A stretch of 9,535 bases of DNA from JANXQG01 sp037147235 (GCA_037147235.1 JBAWVO010000248.1:1-9535), one strand, 5' to 3'; shown: positions 1 to 9,520, numbered from the stretch's first letter. Notes: generated by a model not told the origin, from the sequence alone. Numbers and translations: made by a program.

Positions 1-31
1 ATCGACAACCCTGCTGCGCCGTGCTACAACA

Positions 32-109
32 TCTTTTGGTCGGGAAGTGCGGGACGCCGCAGTCCCGAAGGCATTCGTGCTTACCTTCGCGACCATTTCT
101 TTTGGTCGC
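32..109. repeat. 11-base direct repeat with adjacent hairpins
   Basis: The sequence TCTTTTGGTCG occurs at 32-42 and again at 98-108, 66 bases apart. The second copy forms the right side of a hairpin: GCGACCA at 89-95 pairs with TGGTCGC at 103-109 around a T-rich 7-base loop. Between the copies a second hairpin, CGGGAC/GTCCCG (50-55/62-67), has a 6-base loop. No U-tract follows either stem, so neither is a convincing intrinsic terminator. Function is unknown. Confidence 0.45.
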
Positions 110-276
110 ACGTCATGGTATGCCCGCCACAGCCTCCAGAATCGCCACCAGAGCGTTCGCCAGCCGTACTTGGCCAAATGGCTACCCTGCCCACTGAGGC
201 CGTCAGACGCGAGCCAAGAAGCTCAAGTAGGCTATTGCCGCTTTACTCACACAAAGAGCCAGGACCGCCTCTCGTT

Positions 277-295
277 ATTTTGCCGCCGGCAAAAT
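277..295. repeat. 19-base near-perfect palindrome
   Basis: ATTTTGCCG at 277-285 pairs with CGGCAAAAT at 287-295, nine base pairs around a single central base. Such a symmetric site could be an operator or a short hairpin. No gene with a good start lies close by and no T-run follows the stem, so no role can be assigned. Confidence 0.4.
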
Positions 296-531
296 AGCCG
301 AGCCAGACAAAGCCTGTTCTCGGTCGTCGTGTCCGGCTTTCTCGATCCGACGGCAAAACCACTTGGAAGGTCATGCGTGTCTGCATTGCCCTCCACCAAT
401 CCAGGTCGGAAATGATAGAATGAAGCCATCGGAAGAGCTGGTCTGAGTTCCATACCAGACAGCCAAGCGGTCAGGTCGGCGGAGGAGTTATTCGCCTGTC
501 ACTCTGGCCAGTTTCAGCCGACTCGTTCAAC

Positions 532-537
532 AGGAGG
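532..537 (+). promoter_or_regulatory. Strong Shine-Dalgarno for the small gene at 545
   Basis: AGGAGG lies 7 bases before the ATG at 545. A full anti-16S match at ideal spacing is the main reason to accept the following 79-codon frame as a real gene. Confidence 0.7.
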
Positions 538-544
538 ATAGATC

Positions 545-784
545 ATGGCAAATGTTACCATCGAACAGCTTAAACTTGCTCAACAACGGTTTCTCGACAC
601 TGCCGAACAATTCATCGATCTTTACCAAGCTATTGCCGAGCAACGCGATATCGCCGAAGATGAGGGAACATGGTCAAAATCCTTCGACAGATTCATGTCG
701 GGCAAAACATCCCTTCGGCTCGAAATGGCCAACATGCGGGTCGAGCAGCTTAAACTTGCATGGCGAAACGCGAATCAATTATGA
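545..784 (+). CDS. Small hypothetical protein, 79 aa, with internal repeat
   Basis: I do not recognise this protein. It is short, without Cys or Pro, rich in Gln, Glu, Leu and Ala, and likely helical throughout, with no signal peptide or membrane segment. Residues 1-12 (MANVTIEQLKLA) recur as residues 61-72 (MANMRVEQLKLA), exactly 60 codons apart. Inside the two copies a 14-base block is identical at 566-579 and 746-759. Translation from the ATG at 545 is well supported by AGGAGG 7 bases upstream. By eye the codons are more A/T-rich than in the neighbouring RM genes. It is the only plus-strand gene and converges on the HA-repeat gene, with 56 bases between their stop codons and no obvious terminator. 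It could be one and a bit units of a longer repeat protein cut short by the TGA at 782, or a complete small cytoplasmic protein. Confidence 0.6.
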   Translation: MANVTIEQLKLAQQRFLDTAEQFIDLYQAIAEQRDIAEDEGTWSKSFDRFMSGKTSLRLEMANMRVEQLKLAWRNANQL

Positions 785-840
785 GAACAGAGAAGGTGTG
801 GGCGGGAGAAAACGAGCAAACAAAGGGATACTAACCGAAA

Positions 841-1812
841 CTAGCCGCTTCTGGGGCGTGAACGGCTCAGGTTCCCTGACGCACCCGTCTTCGGCACGTT
901 TTCTATGGGGCGGAATCTCCCCAATGGTATTTCCCAAGTAAACCCCAATAATTCGAGCCGCCGGAATCGTTCCGCACTCAGCTTATCCTGCTTCTTTCTC
1001 AGCCGCTGGGTACGAACCCAGTTGGCAAGTACGGAGTGGGTCTTGGACAGCGTGGAAACTCGACAGTGACCGTATTCTTTGCGGAATTTGACCAAGGCAG
1101 CGTATTGAGACTCCCATTTGAACTCAAGGTAATCCCAAGCAAAACCGAGCTTGTCGAGTTGTTTGATGCGATCCAGCTCCAGGCAGTTCGCCTTCCGAGC
1201 CTGTCGCTGCTTACTAATCCAGATCCCAAGGTACGGGGTTTCCGACCAATCGAAAGGCGCGTTGCAGTCACCATGGACTCTCTTGTACTCAGCCAAGGCT
1301 GCGTACATTTCCGACCATGAGGGCTTTGATGTTGGTTCCCAAACGATGCCAAGCCTGTTCAGTTGAGCGATTTGCCGCTGATCGAGCTTGCTTTGTCGCT
1401 TCTTGCGTCGGAGACTCTTGACGTACCAACTGAGTTGCAGGTCTTCAGGCCATTTGCAGGGGACGTTGCAATGCCCATAACGCTCCGCGAAGGCTGCCAG
1501 TGCTGCCAACATGACGTCCCAGTCCAGACGAAAGACGCTGCGGTTTCTCAATGCCCAGCAAAAACCGAGTTCCTCCAGGCAACGAATCCATTTCTCAGTA
1601 AGTTTGCCGGCTTTCTTCCGGCTGCGGAGATTGCTCACCCAAATTCCCAGCGACCGATTCGGAGAATAATGGCCTGGCACCTTGCAGTGGCCGTGTTTCT
1701 TCTTGAATCGCTTCAGGTCTTTCAGTCGCTGAGGCCAGGCAGACTGTGAAACCGATGGGGCAGGCGATTGCCCCGCCCCCCGCTTGCCTGCTGGTTTTGA
1801 TGTGCCTTTCAT
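841..1812 (-). CDS. Four-repeat helicase-associated (HA) domain protein, no helicase core
   Basis: The 323-residue protein has a basic Ser/Pro-rich N-terminus (about 1-25), four tandem HA repeats and a short basic tail (294-323). Each repeat runs 61 residues from Trp to Trp: 26-86, 98-158, 166-226 and 233-293. Each shares a core such as YGHCNVP followed by a segment like LGIWVSNLR and an ending like LGFxW. HA domains (Pfam PF03457 type) usually follow SF2 helicase cores, are short helical bundles rich in Arg/Lys and aromatics, and are thought to bind nucleic acid. Here there is no Walker A, DEAH or other enzyme motif. The ATG at 1812 is preceded in frame by TGA codons, so the N-terminus is fixed, but no clear Shine-Dalgarno is visible. 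It starts 51 bases after the hsdR stop on the same strand, so it could be read through from the RM operon. A DNA- or RNA-binding accessory role is inference. Confidence 0.8.
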   Translation of the reverse strand: MKGTSKPAGKRGAGQSPAPSVSQSAWPQRLKDLKRFKKKHGHCKVPGHYSPNRSLGIWVSNLRSRKKAGKLTEKWIRCLEELGFCWALRNRSVFRLDWDVMLAALAAFAERYGHCNVPCKWPEDLQLSWYVKSLRRKKRQSKLDQRQIAQLNRLGIVWEPTSKPSWSEMYAALAEYKRVHGDCNAPFDWSETPYLGIWISKQRQARKANCLELDRIKQLDKLGFAWDYLEFKWESQYAALVKFRKEYGHCRVSTLSKTHSVLANWVRTQRLRKKQDKLSAERFRRLELLGFTWEIPLGRFRPIENVPKTGASGNLSRSRPRSG

Positions 1813-1863
1813 GTTTCGGACTCAGCTTCAACTGCCCCAACCAGTATCTGGTAGCCTCTCTTA

Positions 1864-4809
1864 TTACGCCGCCGGCGGCGCGTACGTCGCCGAAAAGTTC
1901 GCGTTCGCCAGCCACTTCCTGAACGCCGCGTTGTCGCTGAACTGCTTGAACAGCTCGGTGTGGTCGGCCAGGAGGTCAATGACCACCCGCTGGAGTGCGT
2001 TATCATGCTCGATGCGGGCGTTCTGCTTGTCCGAGTTCTTCATCGCGTTCTGGTAGGCTTTGTCGGCCGCCACCTTGGCCGGTATCTCCTCGGTAATGAC
2101 CTTTCGGATTTTATGCTCGTCCTTCCAGTCAATTTTGCCGAAATGGTCGTTGAACTCCCGCAGGATGTTGCTCAGCCGATCTAAGTCCGGCTCCGGCATA
2201 TGGCCACCGCCGCCGGTGGTCGCGGGGTCAATCTCCGCGCCCTCGTCCGCCAGAGCAATCTCCATCGCCGAACGGGCTTCGACCCGATAGCTGTCCATGT
2301 CGATCGCCTCCAGGATGCCCTTCGACAGGTCGGGTTCCTCGGGTGCGGGCAGTTTGGAGATCAAAAAGTTCAGGAAGATCGACAATTTCTCCCACGCTGC
2401 GTTCGAGCCAGGCATGACGGAAGCCAGGAAGCCGTAGGTGCGCACGAACGCCTTGGCCTTGCCCTTGAAGCCGACCTGCCCGTTCTCATCGAGCGTCTCG
2501 ATGTAGGTCGCCGTGCAGGCGTCGAGGATCGGGTCGAGCTGATCGCGGTCGGCACCGCCCAGGTATCGCTCGACAAACTGTTGGATCTGCATATCGCTGT
2601 AGACCTGGCAATTATCCAAGTCGGCCTTTAGGTCGTGCAGCTTGTTGGGGTCGGTTTCCTCGCTGAGGAGCGTGGTGCGGTAGTAGTCTGCGAAGGCAGT
2701 CTGGATCGTGTCGGTGTCGTTCATAAAGTCCAACACGAAGGTGTCGTGCTTCTTCGGATGCGCGCGGTTGAGCCGCGAAAGCGTCTGCACGGCCTTGATG
2801 CCCGAAAGCACCTTGTCCACGTACATCGTATGCAGGAGTGGCTCGTCGTAGCCGGTTTGGAACTTGTCGGCACAGATCAGAAAGCGGTATGGGTCTTCGC
2901 GGATCTTCTCGGCAATGAGATTGCTGGCAAAGCCGTTGAGCGATGCCTCGGTGACCTTCTGGCCGGCGTATTCGTGTTCGCCCGAGAAGGCCACAATGGC
3001 ACGATACTGGCTCTTGCGTTCCTTGAGGTACTCGCAGAAGGCGTGGTAATACTGTATCGCGCGTTCAATGCCGCTCGTAATGACCATCGCCCGTGCCTGG
3101 CCACCGATCTTCTGCTTGGCCATCACTTGCGCATGGAAGTGATCGACCATGATCTCCGCCTTCTGACGGATAGCGTGCTCGTGCGACTCGACATACTTCC
3201 GCAGCTTCTTTTGCGCCTTCTTCGTGTCGAACTCGGGGTCGTCCTCGATGGTCTTCATCAGCCGATAGTAGCTGTCCACCGGCGTGTAGTATTTCAGGAC
3301 GTCCAGAATAAAACCTTCCTGGATTGCCTGTTTCATCGTGTAGCTGTGGAACGGCCTGTGTCCGATCTTGCCGTCCGGCTTCGGCACCGGTATGCCGAAG
3401 ACTTGCAGTGTCTTGGGCTTGGGCGTGGCGGTAAAGGCGAAGTAGCTTGCGTTAGGCAGCATCTTCCGCGATTCCATGATGCGGTTGATGATGTCCTCGG
3501 TCGTCTCTTCGTCCTCTTCGCCGCCCGTGGCCGAAAGGGCGATGTTCATTTTCGCCGCCGCCCGCCCGCTTTGGCTGGAATGGGCTTCGTCGATCAAAAT
3601 GGCAAAACGCCGGTTACGGTGCTCGTTGCCAATATCGTCCAGGATGAACGGAAACTTCTGCACCGTAGTGATGATGATCTTCTTGCCGCCTTCGATGAAC
3701 TTACGCAGGTCGCCCGAGCTTTCGGCGTGGCCGATGATGTTTCCGACCTGAGCGAATTGCTTGATCGTGTCGCGGATCTGCTTGTCGAGTATCTTTCGGT
3801 CGGTGACCACGATCACCGAATCGAAGAGTGCTGTACCAGAATGTTCTAGGCCAACGAGCTGATGTGCCTGCCACGCGATCGAATTACTCTTGCCACTGCC
3901 AGCCGAGTGCTGGATTAGGTAGCACTGGCCGGCACCTTGGGTACGCACATCGGCCAGGAGTTTCCGCACCACGTCGAGCTGGTGGTAGCGGGGGAATATC
4001 TGGATCTGCTTCTTGCGGCCGGTTCGCGGATCTTTTTCCTCGACCACCTGGGCGTAATTCTCGATGATGTCGGTCAGACGCTCGGGCGTGAGGATCTCAC
4101 ACCAAAGGTAATCGGTCTTGATGCCGCTGGGGTTGGGCGGATTGCCGGCGCCTTCGTTCCAGCCCTTGTTGAACGGCAGGAACCAGGAATCTTTGCCCTT
4201 CAGGTGGGTACAGAACCGCACTTCCTGGTCGTCCACGGCAAAATGAACCAGGCAGCGGCCGAATTGGAAGAGTAGTTCGCGGGGGTCACGGTCGCTCTTG
4301 TACTGCTGCACAGCGTCTTCCACGGTCTGCTTGGTCAGCCGGTTCTTCAACTCGAAGGTGGCGATCGGCAGCCCGTTGATGAATAGCCCGACGTCGAGGG
4401 CAAGCTGCCCTTCGTCCCTGCTGTACCTAAGTTGGCGGGTAACACTGAAGCGGTTGGCAGCGAATTGCTCGGCCGCCTTGGCATTGCCAGGCGATGGCGA
4501 GCCGTAGAATAGCGTCACGTCGGCAAAAAGGTGCTTGACGCCCTTGCGCAGCACATCGACCACGCCCCGCTTGGCGATTTCGCCCTGGAGCCGCGCCAGG
4601 AATTGTTGCCGCTTCGGACCGTCATCGACCAGGCCAAGCTGCTCGACGACTTCGGGTTGGGTGGCTTGCAGGAACTCCAGCAGCTTGGCCAGGTCTACGG
4701 CATGGTCGCGGTCGTAGTCCTCGGGCTTGCCTAGCTTGTAGCCCGCATTGTCAATCAGGGACGTGACAATCAGAGTTTCGAGACCATTTTCGCTGGTGTC
4801 GGTCGTCAC
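1864..4809 (-). CDS. hsdR: Type I restriction endonuclease subunit R (HsdR)
   Basis: This 981-residue subunit cleaves DNA and powers ATP-dependent translocation in the type I complex with HsdM and HsdS. The N-terminal nuclease has the PD-(D/E)xK pattern: Asp139 in LALDVG, then Glu153 and Lys155 in FELKN, with the family's typical NGLP between them. The SF2 motor shows Walker A (GSGKS, 304-308), DEAH (407-410), the TATP motif (460-463) and motif VI QTLSRLNR (675-682). A helical C-terminal region (about 870-981) would contact the methyltransferase. Its length is slightly below the 1,000-1,200 residues of well-known HsdR proteins, but no motif is missing. The start is GTG at 4809, overlapping the hsdS stop as GTGA. 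A perfect AGGAGGT at 4816-4822 sits 7 bases upstream and fixes the start. No frameshift or internal stop is seen, so the gene should be active. Confidence 0.95.
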   Translation of the reverse strand: MTTDTSENGLETLIVTSLIDNAGYKLGKPEDYDRDHAVDLAKLLEFLQATQPEVVEQLGLVDDGPKRQQFLARLQGEIAKRGVVDVLRKGVKHLFADVTLFYGSPSPGNAKAAEQFAANRFSVTRQLRYSRDEGQLALDVGLFINGLPIATFELKNRLTKQTVEDAVQQYKSDRDPRELLFQFGRCLVHFAVDDQEVRFCTHLKGKDSWFLPFNKGWNEGAGNPPNPSGIKTDYLWCEILTPERLTDIIENYAQVVEEKDPRTGRKKQIQIFPRYHQLDVVRKLLADVRTQGAGQCYLIQHSAGSGKSNSIAWQAHQLVGLEHSGTALFDSVIVVTDRKILDKQIRDTIKQFAQVGNIIGHAESSGDLRKFIEGGKKIIITTVQKFPFILDDIGNEHRNRRFAILIDEAHSSQSGRAAAKMNIALSATGGEEDEETTEDIINRIMESRKMLPNASYFAFTATPKPKTLQVFGIPVPKPDGKIGHRPFHSYTMKQAIQEGFILDVLKYYTPVDSYYRLMKTIEDDPEFDTKKAQKKLRKYVESHEHAIRQKAEIMVDHFHAQVMAKQKIGGQARAMVITSGIERAIQYYHAFCEYLKERKSQYRAIVAFSGEHEYAGQKVTEASLNGFASNLIAEKIREDPYRFLICADKFQTGYDEPLLHTMYVDKVLSGIKAVQTLSRLNRAHPKKHDTFVLDFMNDTDTIQTAFADYYRTTLLSEETDPNKLHDLKADLDNCQVYSDMQIQQFVERYLGGADRDQLDPILDACTATYIETLDENGQVGFKGKAKAFVRTYGFLASVMPGSNAAWEKLSIFLNFLISKLPAPEEPDLSKGILEAIDMDSYRVEARSAMEIALADEGAEIDPATTGGGGHMPEPDLDRLSNILREFNDHFGKIDWKDEHKIRKVITEEIPAKVAADKAYQNAMKNSDKQNARIEHDNALQRVVIDLLADHTELFKQFSDNAAFRKWLANANFSATYAPPAA

Positions 4810-6214
4810 GCTTCGACCTCCTCGGGAACAGCGTCAAGATCGTCGGCAGTTCCATCGCCGTCGTCCATCGCGTCGGCGTCGTCCAGCGTCTCGGGCTCGG
4901 CGGCCTCATCAGGCAGCTTGGCCGCGGCCTCCCGCACGTCCAGCTTGCCCGTCACTACGTCGGCGATCAGGCGGGTGCGATATTCGCGGACGAGTTCCAA
5001 CTCGCGTCGTGCGGTTGTAGCCACCGCATCAGGAAGAGCCAAATTCTGACTCAGATATGCCAAGATTGCGTCTTGTTCACTCAGGCGAGGATACCACAAC
5101 CAACACTCGCCTAGTGCCTGCCTGTTAATTTTTGGCATGGCCACTCGCATTGAGCAATCAACGGCATACTTGGTAAATGGTTCAGATAGCAGCAGCATCA
5201 GCAAATACTTCGGACGCAACTCCGACTCTTTGGGCCAGATCGGGTACATGTCGGCGCTGCACAAGCAGTCTGTCCTGGCGATAGCAGCTTTACGTAGGTT
5301 AGGGCGAATCTTGGAATAGATAATCTGGCCTAACCTTACCTGATACTTGCCACTGTCTGCTCCCTGGATCGCCGCCGTCTCCTCCTGCGTAATCCGGCCG
5401 CTCCCGCTCTCGATGTGGTTGGGTGCAATCAAAATTTGATTTCGGTTTTCGATTTCTCTTGGATCAACCTGACCACTTGTAATTCGGGTTACAAACTTGA
5501 ACCTTTTCAGCGACCAGTGCTCCGGCACCTCGCCGAGCCATTCGACGCCGGACGGCTTGAGGCGGACGTTGGGGTCGAGGCCACGAGTGATGGCACGGTT
5601 GATGATGGCCTGCTTCTGCTCGTTCAACAGCGAGACGAGCCGTCGCTTGGCGTGGACGTAACGCCGAACGCGACGATCAAGATGATCGATAAAACGAACG
5701 ATCAAACATTGTTGTTCGCGCGGAGGAATCAGGATCGGTATCTGGCCAAACTGATCAAAGTAGAGACGCAACCGCATCTCCATGATTCCTCGTGACCGGA
5801 TCTTGAACTGTTGCGAATAAAGGGCGGTTCGGAACAAATGATGATAGTAGTCCGGCTCCACGTTCTGGATAGGTCGAAGAATATCGTACGCCGGACTCGT
5901 AACGCCGTCATAATGAGAAACACCGATTGCACCCATCCACGCCAAGAGCTTGTTCACTACGATGTCACCACGCTTCACGACCCAGTAATGATCAGTGGTC
6001 GTCGCCTTGTTTCCTCGTTCTTCCATCTCCTTCCGTGGTCGCACTCCTATATGGGTGTAGACCGACAGCAATTCTCGACCGTGGTTGACCCCCGATTTCT
6101 CAACGCTCAACCTGAAGCAGGATTTGGTTCGCTCGATCTTCCAGTCGTTCGGAATCTGCCCGATCCAAGGCAGTCCGGAGTCCTTGCAAACACGATAGGG
6201 TTTGAAACTGCCGA

Positions 6215-6218
<4 letters not shown>
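4806..6218 (-). CDS. hsdS: Type I restriction-modification specificity subunit (HsdS)
   Basis: The 470-residue subunit recognises a bipartite DNA target for both methylation and restriction. It shows the usual two-half architecture. TRD1 opens with GLPWIGQIPNDW (15-26) and TRD2 with the matching GVEWLGEVPEHW (224-235). Each TRD is followed by a conserved helix that starts with an EQ motif (PPREQQ at 165-170, RLSEQD at 378-383). The central helix ends in INRAITRGLDP (206-216) and the distal one in LIADVVTGKLDVREA (417-431). I chose ATG at 6218 over an in-frame start 55 codons upstream because it overlaps the hsdM stop as ATGA, has GGAGGAG 7 bases upstream and starts like other HsdS proteins. 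The upstream extension is a shadow of the hsdM C-terminus. Residues 437-470 form an acidic tail with 16 Asp/Glu and no Lys/Arg. The recognition sequence cannot be predicted by eye. Confidence 0.94.
4816..4822 (-). promoter_or_regulatory. Shine-Dalgarno fixing the GTG start of hsdR
   Basis: On the minus strand AGGAGGT lies within the last codons of hsdS, 7 bases before the GTG at 4809. It supports GTG rather than a later ATG as the start, and together with the GTGA overlap suggests translational coupling with hsdS. Confidence 0.75.
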
Positions 6219-8368
<2,150 letters not shown>

Positions 8369-8382
8369 GTCGATATGCGTTT

Positions 8383-8609
8383 CTATTTGATGATCGGGGC
8401 AAGGATGCGATCTTGTGTTGTCTGCTTCAGCGCGGCCACCGTGGCTTCTGCCAACCGCTTGGGTACGTGCCCGTCGCCTGGATCTCCTTGCGAATGCGTT
8501 CCAGGTCGGTTTTCTTGAACTGTCGGTAGTTGTTCTTCGGGTTACGCTGGACGGGAACAACGCCGATCGCATCCCAGTGTCGCATGGTGTTTTCGCCTAT
8601 TTCTCCTCC
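8383..8609 (-). pseudogene. Truncated, frameshifted MerR-like helix-turn-helix gene
   Basis: Reading the minus strand from an in-frame stop at 8610-8612, the frame encodes ENTMRHWDAIGVVPVQRNP followed by KNNYRQFKKTDLERI. This matches the second half of a MerR-type winged HTH (TLRxW/YDxIGL ... GYRxYxxxDLxRI). The first helix of the motif is missing: the frame meets the end of the upstream secreted-protein gene instead. The only ATG in frame is at 8585, inside the motif. The same frame ends at 8427-8429 with unconvincing sequence. If one base is added near 8460, it continues as YPKRLAEATVAALKQTTQDR and stops at 8383-8385, 14 bases before hsdM. This continuation is far more protein-like, so I infer a single-base deletion. 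The intact ancestor was probably a small DNA-binding regulator or excisionase-like protein at the head of the RM operon. A sequencing error could mimic the frameshift but not the missing N-terminus. Confidence 0.6.
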
Positions 8610-9151
8610 TCAGTCGGCAGCTTCGTGGCCGTCCAGGTGCCACCCTTGTTATTCCTCGCAGCATAAGTCGCCCCATCAGAGGATAGCTGTAACAAGTCAA
8701 CCCATCCGCCCTGCGACCAAACAATGCGATACCTGCGAGTCTTCTTATCCAGGCATTTCCATGTGCCAGGATTGCCGTCGCTACACTTCACAGTACCATC
8801 CTGCTGAAATTCATTAGTGCGTCCGCTGCCAAAAGTCCACTTTCCCACTATCGTTACCTCGGTCTTTCGTTTGATCGCAGACTTGGGTTTGGCGGTGGTA
8901 TTCTCACTGGTAAAGCTCTTGATCTCCTTCTGAACAATCTGGGCGGATTCCAAGTCCCCCTCAGCACCGAAGGCTTTCATCATTCCATCCAGCTTCTTCA
9001 GGTAGGCGACCGTAATCGGATCGACAGCAGCCTTGATCTCGGCTTCATAATCTTTCCTTGCTTTGACAAGCGCGGCAGGCTCTTGGGCGGGATTGTCCTG
9101 AGCAAGAGCCACCGTGGTTAAAAGCAACACGATGAGCATTGCACATTTCAT
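8597..9151 (-). CDS. Secreted hypothetical protein with helical segment and beta domain, 184 aa
   Basis: A signal peptide is clear: Met-Lys, a hydrophobic core LIVLLLTTVALA, and likely cleavage after Ala17 (ALA-Q). There is no lipobox Cys at the cleavage site. Residues 24-81 form a charged helical segment (DYEAEIKAAV, then YLKKLDGMMKAFGAEGDLESAQ). Residues 99-178 form a Trp/Gly-rich beta domain with the pattern GKWTF ... DGTVK ... GTWK ... YRIVW ... LQLSSDG ... GTWTA. I recall this two-part architecture as frequent among secreted proteins of Planctomycetota, with no assigned function. ATG at 9151 is supported by AAGGA 7 bases upstream. It lies just upstream of the HTH remnant, overlapping its open frame by a few codons, on the same strand as the RM genes, but nothing suggests a role in restriction. 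It would act in the periplasm or outside the cell. Confidence 0.82.
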   Translation of the reverse strand: MKCAMLIVLLLTTVALAQDNPAQEPAALVKARKDYEAEIKAAVDPITVAYLKKLDGMMKAFGAEGDLESAQIVQKEIKSFTSENTTAKPKSAIKRKTEVTIVGKWTFGSGRTNEFQQDGTVKCSDGNPGTWKCLDKKTRRYRIVWSQGGWVDLLQLSSDGATYAARNNKGGTWTATKLPTEEEK

Positions 9152-9341
9152 GGAAAAGTCCTTTCATTGCCCCCTGGAAAGGGCAGAGCTACAGGGTCAG
9201 TAACGCGACAACCACAATCTACCCTTCCTGCAACGTGTCCGCAAGCACCAAGTGCGGCGGCCGAATAAGTTGGGGCTGAGGGATTCCCTTCTCAGCTTTC
9301 AAGGAAATTGCTCGATGAAAGTGCTACCCTCTCTTTCCCCG
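9152..9341. other. Upstream region of the secreted-protein gene
   Basis: No gene is visible. The stretch should contain the promoter for the minus-strand gene starting at 9151, and perhaps for the RM operon by read-through, but I cannot point to a convincing -35/-10 pair. AAGGA at 9159-9163 is the ribosome-binding site. A 6-bp inverted repeat, GCTGAG/CTCAGC (9275-9280/9291-9296), spans a 10-base loop. Confidence 0.5.
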
Positions 9342-9520
9342 AAATAAGTGTGAGGTTGCATCTAAGTGCAATCATAGCAAGGCTTTAACTTCACACTTTC
9401 GTAAGTGTGAAGTGGTGTGAGGTCTGCGAGGCCGAACAACCTCGCACCACCTCGCACTCGGGGAAGTGTGAAGTTAAATGATTGCAGCATAAGAAGTTAG
9501 ATGCAACCTCACACTTATTT
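9342..9520. repeat. Large nested inverted repeat (fold-back element)
   Basis: The sequence pairs with itself almost from end to end. The outer arms 9342-9365 and 9497-9520 are perfect 24-base inverted repeats. Next come 9367-9374 with 9479-9486 (8 bp), 9384-9398 with 9464-9478 (15 bp), and 9404-9423 with 9439-9458 (20 positions, 17 matches), leaving a 15-base tip. The unit AAGTGTGARG, or its complement, recurs at 9347, 9389, 9403, 9464 and 9507. Outside the arms, a pyrimidine tract (9327-9340) mirrors a purine tract (9521-9535), so the element may run to or past the window edge. It has no reading frame. A small non-autonomous transposable element (MITE-like) or a structured RNA or DNA element both fit. 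Bounds on the right are uncertain. Confidence 0.75.
9388..9413. repeat. Perfect 11-bp hairpin inside the fold-back element
   Basis: ACTTCACACTT (9388-9398) pairs with AAGTGTGAAGT (9403-9413) across the four-base loop TCGT. The left side is also the partner of 9464-9474 in the long-range fold, so the two structures exclude each other. No T-run follows, so it is not a typical intrinsic terminator. Confidence 0.6.

Larger units (their letters stand above)
1..544. other. Non-coding stretch at left edge, no gene recognised
   Basis: No reading frame here has both a plausible start and protein-like composition. The two longest (47-415 on plus and 247-453 on minus) lack a good ribosome-binding site and read as random Arg/Ser/Pro-rich sequence. 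I see no tRNA-like T-loop. What can be seen are short inverted repeats: a 6-bp stem at 50-55/62-67, a 7-bp stem at 89-95/103-109 and a 19-base near-perfect palindrome at 277-295. An 11-base direct repeat also occurs at 32-42 and 98-108. The last part (about 480-544) is the leader of the small gene at 545. The left part may be the 3' flank of a gene outside the window. Confidence 0.55.

Noticed and set aside
247..453. 68-codon minus-strand frame in the left non-coding region
   Set aside because: There is no ribosome-binding site, its composition is random-looking, and it overlaps the 277-295 palindrome.
552..941. 129-codon plus-strand frame overlapping the small gene
   Set aside because: It is out of frame with the strong Shine-Dalgarno spacing and runs antisense into the HA gene, with no recognisable pattern.
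2635..3849. A 404-codon open frame on the plus strand, antisense to hsdR
   Set aside because: It lies wholly opposite a well-supported hsdR with all catalytic motifs. Its length is explained by codon bias in hsdR and its sequence resembles no family.
8457..8466. Programmed -1 frameshift in the HTH remnant
   Set aside because: The sequence at the shift does not form an X XXY YYZ slippery heptamer in the zero frame, and the N-terminus of the domain is missing anyway, so simple decay or an indel is more likely.
8369..8572. In-frame 68-codon N-terminal extension of hsdM
   Set aside because: Its Arg/Ser-rich composition is not HsdM-like, and the region is better explained by the HTH remnant in other frames.
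9342..9520. Integron attC site
   Set aside because: GTTAGAT and GTTAAAT fit the GTTRRRY consensus, but their partners do not form a properly oriented RYYYAAC...GTTRRRY pair, and no integrase or cassette is present.
9342..9520. CRISPR array or intrinsic terminator
   Set aside because: The repeats are inverted and nested rather than regularly spaced direct repeats, and no U-tract follows the stems.
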